Positions 55,507 to 64,000 of a stretch of DNA of 64,000 bases are shown one piece after another. The notes beneath the pieces were generated by a model. The model did no database searches, was not told the origin of the DNA, and saw only the letters and a program-made list of their open reading frames with translations. The position numbers and the translations under genes are program-made. Positions within the stretch are counted from its first letter, which is position 1. Each line of letters starts with the position of its first letter. The stretch lies in assembly GCF_029962835.1 (NCBI RefSeq), contig NC_080584.1, positions 84,534,862 to 84,598,861 on the forward strand, given 5' to 3'. This DNA is from Magnolia sinica (Eukaryota > Streptophyta > Magnoliopsida > Magnoliales > Magnoliaceae).

Positions 55507-55913
55507 GGGTCCATTTGGACAGGTAGATTGGAAAGGATTGGAAGTTAAATCCCTAGATTGGCAAGGCGTGCCAAACAAACTAGGTGATCTAATCCTGGGA
55601 TATATAGCAATCCCATGGATCTTAAGACAATCTACTGATAACACCATCATTACCTTTAAATCCCATCCAATCCACCCTAATCTAGTCAAATTTGCCTGGG
55701 ACATGTTTGGTTCGAGGGATTGGAAGGGATGGGAAGGTTTAATCTAGGGATTGGCCGAGTGTGCCAAATAGACTTGATATAGCAATCTGGGGAAATATAG
55801 CAATTCCATGGATCTTAAGACAATCCATTGACAACGCCATCATTACCTTGAAATCCATGCCATCCACCCTAAAACCATTCGATCCCTTCCAATCCACCCA
55901 TCTAAATAGGCCC
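55507..55913. mobile_element. Tourist-like (PIF/Harbinger) MITE, dimeric, nested in the CACTA cargo
   Basis: 407 bp flanked by TTA (55504-55506 and 55914-55916). Ends GGGTCCATTTGGACAGGTAG and the inverse of GGGCCTATTTAGATGGGTGG. The interior is two imperfect direct halves of about 205 bp, each containing 'gcaatcccatggatcttaag' or a close variant and 'caccatcattacctt'. A family distinct from the 15197-15496 MITE. Confidence 0.85.
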
Positions 55914-55916
55914 TTA

Positions 55917-56737
55917 GTGGTTGAGTCCACAATTAAAGTATATCTAAAACTCAAGTGGACCATACCACAGAAACAGTGGGAATAATGATTTCCACCGTTG
56001 AAATCTTCCTATGGCCTACAGTGATTTTGATTTGTCATCCAACCTGTTCAATAGATCACAAATACATGGATGAATGGAAAACTAAAATATCAACTTGATC
56101 CAAAACTTTAGTGGCCTCCCAAAAATTTTCAATGGTAGACGTTCAATTTATACTGTTTCCTATAATGTGGTCCACTTCAGATTTTTATAGGCTTCAATTT
56201 TGACCTTACGTAATAAAATTATATGTTAAAATGGATGGATGGAGTGGATAAATTGAATAAATCATAGTGGGCCCCACAGGATGCTTAGGGTATAAGGGGC
56301 CCTATAGGGCCTAAAAATATGTCTTATCTAAGCCGTCTATATATTTTAAAATATTATTATAGGGCATGAAACCAAAAATTATCTAGATCGAAGGCTAAAG
56401 TGGACCATACGGTAGGAAACATGGAGATTAAATCACATGTATTTGCTATGGTCGGGAACAGATTGGCTACTCCCTCTGACACCGGCCAATGGCTTGTGGT
56501 CGGTGCTCTGTGGGGCCCACCATGATGTATGTGTATCATCCATGCCGTCCATCTATTTTTATATATCATTTTATGAGATGATAAAAAAAATGAGTTATAT
56601 CTCAATCTCAAGTGGACCACATTACAGGAAATAGTGTTGAATGAATTTTGACCATTAAAAATGTTTTGGGGGCCATAACAGTTTTTGATCAAGCTGATAT
56701 TTTTTTTTTCCCTTCATCTGGGTCTTATAGCCCTGTC
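55917..56737. mobile_element. GGGCCCAC-family copies, one split by the Tourist-like MITE, one truncated
   Basis: The family text left of the MITE (55380-55503, 'tatggtgtggcccaccta' style) resumes after it at 55917 and continues to about 56285 ('catagtgggccccacagg'). A second copy begins at 56453 with GGGAACAGATTGGCTACTCC, matching the 2270-2803 element, and is cut off near 56737 by the second duplication copy. Confidence 0.6.
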
Positions 56738-57060
56738 ATTTGATGTGTCCCCCTTTAAGTCTAAAAATCAGTCGTATGCAAAACTCAGGTGGGCCGTAGC
56801 ATCTAAAACTATGTGAAGACATCCCTAAAACATATAAAAGCATTTGGTGGGGCCCACATGAGTCTTGGATGTGTATGAAACTTGGTCTGACTCCTCATCC
56901 AAGTGGGACACACATAATGAATGGGCTGGATCTATGAACCACATCTAGGTGGGCCCAATAAATGATTATGAATGTTTTAATGGGAGGGTAACCCTCTCAA
57001 CTATAGTATGTGGTGTGGCCCACCCAAGTCATGGATTGACTTTATTTTTAAGCTTGTGGC
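56738..57060 (+). repeat. Direct duplication, copy 2 (partner 55121-55451)
   Basis: Co-linear with copy 1, slightly shorter because of small gaps ('aaagcatttggtgggg' against 'aaagcatttaattggtgggg'). About 1.6 kb downstream in the same orientation. Confidence 0.9.
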
Positions 57061-57326
57061 CCACCATGGAATGGTGCATCTGACTGACAGGGCAGATCCA
57101 AAGTTCAAGTGGACCCACCATAGAAAAGAGTGGGATAGTGACGCCCACTATTGAAACCTTCTTAGGGCCCGCCGTGATATTTATTTGAGATCCAACCTAT
57201 TTATAAGTTAATACAGACATGGAATAAGGGAAAACATATATATTAGCTTGGTTGAAAACTACATAACATATTAACGATAGAAATTTATTTTTTATTATTT
57301 CTTATGGTGTGGTCCACTTAGACCTT
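57061..57326. other. GGGCCCAC-type remnant leading into the telomere-like array
   Basis: Contains family motifs 'aaagttcaagtggacccacc' and 'ttcttatggtgtggtccact', the latter running directly into the CCTAAA repeats at 57327. Non-coding. Confidence 0.5.
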
Positions 57327-60075
57327 TAAACCCTAAACCCTATTGCTTATAACCTAAACCGAAACCTAAACCTATACCTTAACCTAAACCTATAACCTAT
57401 AACCTAAACCTAAACCTAAACCTAAAACCTAAATGTATTCTCAAATTCCTAAACCTAAACCTACACCTAATCCTAATCTCAACTCCCTAATCTAAACCTA
57501 AACCTAAACTTGAAAACCAGAACCTAAACTCGATCCCGAACCCATACCCGATTTTCTAAACCTAAACCTTAACCTATTCTCAATTTCCTAAGCCTATAGC
57601 TTATAACCTAAACCTAAGCCTAAACCTAAACCTTAACCTAAACCTAAACCTAAACCTGTAACCTATAACATAAACCTAAACCTAAAACCTAAATGTATTC
57701 TCAAATCCTTAAACCTAAACCTACACCTAATCCTAATCTCAACTCCCTAACCTAAACCTAAACCTAAACTTGAAAACCAAAACCTAAACCCGATCCTGAA
57801 CCCGAATCCGATTTCCTAAACCTAAACCTTAACCTATTCTCAATTCCCTAAACCTATTGCTTATAACCTAAATCGAAACCTAAACCTATACCTTAACCTA
57901 AACCTATAACCTATAACCTAAACATAAACCTAAAACCTAAATGTATTCTTAAATCCCTAAACTTAAACCTACACCTAATCCTAATCTCAACTCCCTAACC
58001 TAAACCTAAACCTAAGCTTGAAAACTCAAACATAAACCCGATCCCGAACCCGAACTTGATTTCCTAAACCTAAACCTTAATGTATTCTCAAATCCCTAAA
58101 CCTAAACCTACACCTAATCCTAATCTCAACTCTCTAACCTAAACCTAAACCTAAACTTGAAAACCCAAACCTAAACCTACACCTAATCCTAATCTCAACT
58201 CCCTAACCTAAACCTAAACCTAAACTTGAAACCCCAAACCTAAACCCGATCCTGAACCCAAACCCGATTTCCTAAACCTAAACATTAACCTATTATCAAT
58301 TCCCTAAACCTATATCTTATAACCTAAACCTAAACCTAAACCTAAACCTAAACCTATAATCTATAACCTTAACCTCAACCTCAACCTAAACCTAAACCTG
58401 TAACCTATAACCTAAACCTAAACCTAAAGCCTAAATGTATTCTCAAATCCTTAAACATAAACCTACACCTAATCCTAATCTCAACTCCCTAACCTAAACC
58501 TAAACTTAAACTTGAAAACCAAAACCTAAACCCGATCCCAAACCCGAACCCGATTTCCTAAACCTAAACCTTAACCTATTCTCAATTCCCTAAACATATA
58601 GCTTATAACCTAAACCTAAGCCTAAACCTAAACCTTAACATAAACCTAAACCTAAACCTAAACCTGTAACCTATAACCTAAATCTAAACCTAAAACCTAA
58701 ATGTATTCTTAAATCCCTAAACCTAAACCTACACCTAATCCTAATCTTAACTCCCTAACCTAAACTTAAACCTAAACTTGAAAACCAAAACCTAAACCCG
58801 ATCCCGAGCCTGAACCCGATTTCCTAAACCTAAACCTTAACCTATTCTCAATTACCTAAACCTATTGCTTATAACCTAAACCAAAACCTAAACCTATACC
58901 TTAACCTAAACCTATAACCTATAACCTAAACATAAACCTAAAACCTAATTGTATTCTCAAATCCCAAAACCTAAACCTACACCTAATTCTAATCTCAACT
59001 CCCTAACCTAAACCTAAACCTAAACTTGAAAACTCAAACCTAAACCTGATCCTGAACCCGAACCTGATTTCCTAAACCTAAACCTTAATGTATTCTCAAA
59101 TCCTTAAACCTGAACCTACACCTAATCCTAATCTCAACTCCCTAACCTAAACCTAAACCTAAACTTGAAAACCCAAACCTAAACCCGATCTTAAACCCGA
59201 ACCCGATTTCCTAAACCTAAACCTTAACCTATTCCCAATTCCCTAAACCTATAGCTTATAACCTAAACCTAAACCTAAACCTAAACCTTAACCTAAACCT
59301 AAACCTAAACCAATAACCTATAACCAATCCCTAAATCTAAAATCTAAATGTATTCTCAAATCCCTAAACCTAAACCTAAACCTACACCTAATCCTAATCT
59401 CAACTCCCTAACCTAAACCTAAACTTGAAAACCCAAACCTAAACCCGATGCCGAACCCGAACCCGATTTCCTAAACCTAAACCTTAACCCATTCTCAATT
59501 CCCTAAACCTTAACCTATAACCTAACGTAAACCTAAACCTAAGCTTATAACCTAAACCTAAGCTTAAAACTTAAACCTAAACTTAAAATCGAAATGTATT
59601 ATCAAATCCTTAAACCTAAACCTACACCTAATCCTAATCTCAACTCCCTAACCTAAACTTAAACCTAAACTTGAAAACTCAAACCTAAACCTGATCCCGA
59701 TCCCAAACTCCGACCCGATTTCCTAAACCTAAACCTTAACCTTAACCTATTCTCAATTCCCTAAAGCTATAATCTATATACTATAACTTATAACTAAAAC
59801 CTAAACCTTAACCTAAACCTAAACCTTAACCTAAATTAAAACTTATAACCTAAACCTTAACCTATAATCTAAACTTATCACTTATAACCTAAAACCTAAT
59901 CCTAAACCTAAACCTAAAACCTAAAACCTAAAACCTAAACCTAAACCTATAACCTAAATGTATTATCAAATCCTTAAACCTAGACCTACACCTAATCCTA
60001 ATCTCAACTCCCTAACCTAAACCTAAACCTAAACTTGAAAACCCAAACCTAAACCCGATCCCGAACCCAAACCCA
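57327..60075 (+). repeat. Telomere-like CCTAAA array with higher-order organisation, inside the CACTA element
   Basis: About 2.75 kb of (A)CCTAAA units with CCCTAAA, CCTTAA and CCTATAA variants. Recurrent landmark phrases such as 'acctaatcctaatctcaact', 'aaacttgaaaaccc', 'cccgatcccgaacccga' and 'aatgtattctcaaat' repeat at intervals of mostly 240-280 bp, with some 70-140 bp intervals and one of about 360. So it is a degenerate hexamer array amplified as longer blocks. The plant telomere unit is CCCTAAA; the dominant unit here lacks one C. No coding potential. Confidence 0.93.
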
Positions 60076-60604
60076 ATTGCTGTAATAATGTAGCCCAATC
60101 ACATGGCAAGAAACAAGAATGTATCCCTTTTAACACGCCCCTTTTTATAAAGCTTTAATTTTTGTTGTTGTTTCTATTAACTTGAATTGAAACACTTTTT
60201 TGCATTATTTGCTTGCATTAGTTTTATTTTAAAAAAGTGCCCACTTTTTTGGAAGAAGTTTATGCAATTCTTCATGATTATAAATTATAATGTTTTGTTG
60301 GTTTAATATTTTTTTTTTCAGATGAAAGACACAGAAAATTGTTGCTGATTTTTTTTCTTTTTTTTATTTATGATGTTAAAATTTTATGTATTTATGCGTG
60401 GATGAATGTAATGCGGATAAGATTGTTTGTGTTTGGATGGATGTAGTTTATGTTTGGATGAATGTAGTTTATGTTGGATTTACGTAGTTTGGGTTTAGAT
60501 GGATATGAATGTGAATATAATGAAATATATTATATAACAGGTGTATATCAGGAAGAATACGATGAAATATATTGTAACAGGTGTATATTGATCCTCTCAA
60601 ATTT
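60076..60604. other. CACTA interior, unique DNA
   Basis: T-rich sequence with a local repeat of 'gtttggatgaatgtagttta' near 60430-60490. No protein domain. Confidence 0.45.
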
Positions 60605-61085
60605 TCATAAGGGAGGGTCCATGACAGTCCTTTTTAAGGACGGTTTGTGGCCGTCCTTTGAAGGCTCATAAGAGATGGTCCATGACAGTCCTTTTTAAGG
60701 ACAGTCCATGACCGTCCTTTTAAAGGACGGCCCATAGCCGTCCTTTGAATGCTGATAAGAGATGGTCCATGACTATCCTTTTAAAGGATGGTCCATAGCC
60801 GTCCTTTGAAGGCTTATTAGAGACGGTCTATGACAGTCCTTTTTAAGGACGGTCCATGACTGTCCTTAAAAAGGACTGTCGATGGCTGTCCTTTAAAGGC
60901 TCATAAGAGACGGTCCATGGCCGTCCTTCTTAAGGACGGTCCACGACCGTCCTTTTTTTGTCAATAAAAATGATGGTTTTCGACCGTCCTTTAAGTAATA
61001 CGACACGTTAAAATTTGACAGCCCTTGCGACGGTCCATGACCGTCCTTTTTGGTCATTTGAGACGGTTTTGGACCGTCCTTTTTT
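60605..61085. repeat. Right subterminal array of GACGGTC hairpin units
   Basis: About twelve units of the type AAGGACGGTCCATGACCGTC / 'gacagtccttttta'. The same GACGGTC core as the left array but a different spacer (CCTTTTTAAGG), so the two arrays have diverged in unit sequence. Confidence 0.9.
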
Positions 61086-61108
61086 TTAAATATAGTTTTG
61101 GCATAGTG

Positions 61109-61500
61109 AACTATCAAGCTTCCCAGTGGGCAGACTAACCAACTAAAATCTTTGGGTAAAACCAAATCTTTAATTTCTTATTAGGCAACACAGGGGTGAC
61201 CACAGCCCTAAGGATCCACCACCTGACAAATAGTTCACAACCAATATGTCCTCATCCGCTATTACCTGGGCAAGATGTGGAAACTTGTTCATCAAGGAGG
61301 ACTCCAACACCCAAACATCCTTTCAAAATTTAACTCATGAATTTTGCTTTCATGCTAAAGATTCCTCTCCACACTCTAGATGCTCTATACTAGAAGCATT
61401 TCTTATCCGCTAACCCCTCTCTTCACACCCATATTTGGAGGCAATGGATTTTCTCCAAAGAGAACCTTCCTCTATCCCAAACCGCCATTGCCACTTCCCT
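61109..61500 (-). mobile_element. LINE (L1-type) ORF2 segment, continuation of 51259-51921
   Basis: The minus strand reads GKWQWRFGIEEGSLWRKS then IASKYG, and later VWVLESSLMNKFPHLAQ and VIADEDILVVN. These are the region after the polymerase domain of plant LINE ORF2 (compare LGKWLWRFG...LWRKVI...KYG). Reading crosses several frame changes and stops. Before the CACTA insertion it adjoined 51921. Confidence 0.85.
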
Positions 61501-61599
61501 AGGAGAGTTAAGATCATAATTTTCAAAACTCTTACATTCTTCCTCTCTTGACGATTACGATATTCTTCCTTAATAAAATACCCTGAATTACTACCCTTA

Positions 61600-61880
61600 A
61601 ACTGAGGGAGTGTTGAGCCCTAGAAATTACTCTACTAGTTGCCCTTGGAGATGGCCTCTGAGGATTCAACCCTAATATTAAACACCCTATTATTGGGCTC
61701 TCTCCAGATTGACCACAACATAGTCACCAGCTGCAGGCCCCACATATCTTCTTCCTTTTCCCTCAGCCTCCCATTTCCAAAACTAGAACAATTTTACCAA
61801 GCATCCCGACATGACCAACCTAATAACAAGATAAAGCTAAGAAATTGTACAAAATTGAAGATGCAAAGTTCCACTGGATA
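61600..61880 (-). mobile_element. Second LINE 3'-end fragment
   Basis: The minus strand reads MWGLQLVTMLWSIWREPNNR then VFNIRVESSEAI, which matches the end of LINE ORF2 (LWSIWRERNNRVF). In an intact LINE this lies after, not before, the 61109-61500 segment, so this is a different copy or a rearranged one. Confidence 0.7.
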
Positions 61881-63783
61881 AAACGATTGAGTTACTGATT
61901 CTACGCACATCTGCACATCCATTTATAATCATCATATTCTGCCTCTAGATATGGTTGATGTCAATTAAAATTTTCACTAAAAAAGAACAAGAAACTTAAG
62001 ACAAGGTCAAAATGGTGGCGTTATGGAAGGGATCAAACTGCTTCGCAATACAATATGCGATCCCTAAATACGATTGAGAAATTTGAAAGGAGTATTTTCA
62101 TTCATCAAGCTGTAAAGAGATGGGGCACCTCTCAGTTTTAATTGGTCAAATTTCCCAATATCCATTGAGATACCAACCTTTTTGGCTGATAAATCCTATT
62201 TGGCTCTGATACAGTTATGGGTTTTAGGTTCATTAATGTAGTTATCAGACTCTGCTTGACCCCATGAGTTTCACAACACAGAGATAAACTAAGTTACCTA
62301 AATTGCAAAACCCCCTATGTTTTTCATTTTGAATCACATGATCCTGATTATGAATCATTTCTTATTTTGGTTTGTAGGAAGCCGTTTATTGTGTGTACGC
62401 ATTCCCATACCATAAAATGGAGACCCACAATCCAAGTAATGTTTGACACGACTGCACATGGAATATTTTAGTATATTTTACTATAAAAATATTTATTAGG
62501 AATTTCTATTATTAGTAAACACAATTTTTTTAGTTTAAATAGCTTTTTTTTTAAAATTTTTTTAAACATGATATTTGAGCACAGATGAGCCATATTCGAA
62601 TAAGAATCAACAGAAAACCATGTTGAGTCATACCCAACACAGGTATTCCAAGGGATTGGAGGACCAGGGTATTATTGCAAAAACCTCCAGTGGCAAACAT
62701 TGGCTGTAACACCCAATGCCCCATCTGTAAAAGGTTTTGGATTCTCTGTACAACACTTGCCTTTTAATTTCTTTTCTTCAAGGGGGGCATTTGAATGCCA
62801 GAAAAGCTCACTCAAGACAGAGAGGTCCATGTCCATGCTTTAAATACTTAACATGGACTTCAATGCGTGCTGAGACATTGTGTTTCGATGCATGGATAGA
62901 GGGATCCATGGATGGTCAAATTCTGTGTTTGGATGGCATCCCTTAGAAGTCCCTTTTTCCAACGAGTGTACTGCAGAAACATATACTGCCAAACAACATG
63001 CACGTGTGCAGGGTCCATGCCCTGTAATAATTTTATCCTAGAATGAGAACACGATCGCTCATTGAATCAGGTGTGGTAAATCCTGGTAACTGGGGGGTGG
63101 GGATCTATGTTGGGCAGTCCTGATCATCATAGCATTTACAATTCATCCATAATTCAATAAATCACAAATTTTATATTTCACTTTATGCCATCCACAAGTA
63201 GACCACATCATCATTAGAGGCACCCATGCAATGAGAGTAGATTCGACCTAAGCTGACGATAGAACTAAGTTTTCTCTGATGGTCTTGATTGAAAACTAAT
63301 TCCTTGCCTGCTATTCCAAAATGTCCAAACATTACCACTCATCCAGACCTCACACTGCATGGATGGACCATGCCCCAAAAAATCCTACAAGTGAAGCCTA
63401 ACCTTTTAATTTGCAGCCTGCAAACATAATTCGATTGCGAAGAGGCCCAAGATCAGTGCCAAGGTTCTTGCAATCTGGGTGATTTTTAGCACATGGTCCA
63501 ATCCATAGTGGGGTCCAATGGAACAGTGATATGCAACGCTGGATCGCTAAACAATTGGGCCTGCACATAGAAACTGAGGAAGATATTTTATTGTGGTTAA
63601 CCTTTCTAACCTACAATTTTATAAAAATTTCCCAAACTGTGATGATTTCATTTTCAAACTCAGAAACATCCTTTTGGCTAGACTGTAAGAACAAATTTAA
63701 AATTTATTGGAATAGATTCCAGAAAACTTACTAACATCAGGTCTTCCTCAAAAGTTTTACAAAACAAAGGACAAGGACTTTTA
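61881..63783. other. Intergenic; dispersed repeat near 62870-63010
   Basis: Shares 'gatgcatggatagagggatcc'-type text (diverged) with 13858-13925. Short frames have no domains. The last ~50 bp before 63784 would be the 3' untranslated end of the following gene. Confidence 0.4.
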
Positions 63784-64000
63784 TTATACATCCCCTTGGG
63801 TCTCAGCCTGCACAGTTGCCTGACCATTGGCAACTACCATTTCTTCAACATCAGTGTGGTCCATCCTTTCATCATTGCTATCAACGGCCAACTCACCACC
63901 ATATTCTGTAATATGCATTCCTTCAGTATTATCGATTGTTGGTTTTGGAACTCCTCTTACCGGAGTGACCGCTAATAGCCTGCTAAGACCATCAAATATA
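63784..64000 (-). CDS. C-terminal exon of an unidentified gene, truncated by the window edge
   Basis: A minus-strand frame enters from the right edge and stays open for 71 codons to TAA at 63784-63786: IFDGLSRLLAVTPVRGVPKP, then EGMHITEYGGELAV, DERMDHTDVEEMVVANG and QATVQAETQGDV. The acidic tail and TAA followed by AATAAAAG (a polyadenylation-like signal overlapping the stop) support a genuine gene end. A potential donor (CCGGTAAGA) occurs in the middle, so the last exon might be shorter. I do not recognise the protein; most of it lies outside the window. Confidence 0.6.
   Translation of the reverse strand, partial: IFDGLSRLLAVTPVRGVPKPTIDNTEGMHITEYGGELAVDSNDERMDHTDVEEMVVANGQATVQAETQGDV

Larger units (their letters stand above)
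51922..61108. mobile_element. Complete-ended CACTA transposon, non-autonomous, 9,187 bp, inserted in a LINE
   Basis: Left end CACTATGTGAAAA at 51922; the right end is the inverse of CACTATGCCAAAA, finishing at 61108. A 3-bp target duplication AAC lies on both sides (51919-51921 and 61109-61111). Subterminal hairpin repeats built on GACGGTC occupy 51955-52680 and 60605-61085. The LINE reading resumes on the far side, confirming the insertion. No transposase (TnpA/TnpD-like) frame was seen; the longest frames are under 115 aa. Cargo, left to right: AT-rich tandem array, unique DNA, GGGCCCAC elements with a Tourist-like MITE, a telomere-like array, unique DNA. It would need transposase supplied elsewhere. 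Confidence 0.9.

Noticed and set aside
57327-60075. True telomere or chromosome end
   Set aside because: The array is internal, degenerate, mostly CCTAAA rather than CCCTAAA, and enclosed by CACTA termini.
1-64000. CRISPR arrays, operons, bacterial-type regulatory elements, rRNA genes
   Set aside because: None present; spliced genes and transposon content show plant nuclear DNA.

Overview
This is plant nuclear DNA: spliced genes with GT-AG introns, a DYW-type pentatricopeptide repeat (PPR) gene, a plant IST1-like gene, and very dense transposon relics. The window is also full of a GGGCCCACC(A/G)TGATG... terminal-inverted-repeat family with strong local abundance. From general familiarity I associate this family with magnoliids (laurel/magnolia relatives); that taxonomic call is inference, not shown by the sequence alone.

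Only a few genes look intact. They are a six-exon IST1-like gene (+, 5239-9260, 894 aa, ESCRT-associated), a small secreted-protein gene (-, 24683-25018, 111 aa), an intronless 618-aa PPR-DYW gene closest in my memory to At5g40405 (-, 44641-46497), and the 3' end of an unidentified gene entering from the right edge (-, 63784-64000). These genes are functionally unrelated and share no operon-like organisation.

Layout: 1-4.4 kb repeats and simple sequence; 4.4-9.5 kb the IST1-like gene; 9.5-13.7 kb a direct-repeat pair enclosing a 21-bp minisatellite; 13.7-16.5 kb small transposons and an ~80-bp tandem array; 16.5-20.3 kb a CACTA terminus followed by intron-containing fragments of three different host genes on one strand (NPF transporter, exportin-1, BSK kinase). 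20.3-44.6 kb is mostly non-coding, with the small secreted-protein gene, LINE scraps, Tourist-like MITEs, a capping-protein beta fragment and a ribosomal protein S14 fragment; 44.6-46.5 kb is the PPR gene. 47-49 kb holds a 318-bp tandem array with a TA-flanked micron-like insertion. 51.3-61.5 kb is a LINE split by a complete-ended 9.2-kb CACTA element with a 3-bp target duplication (AAC); its cargo is non-coding and includes a ~2.75-kb telomere-like CCTAAA array. 61.5-63.8 kb is more LINE debris and intergenic DNA.

The most notable features are (1) the nested CACTA with telomere-like and AT-rich satellite cargo, and (2) the cluster of captured host-gene fragments beside a second CACTA end, which resembles a Pack-CACTA or transduplication. 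All names rest on reading translations and recalling families; no database search was run.
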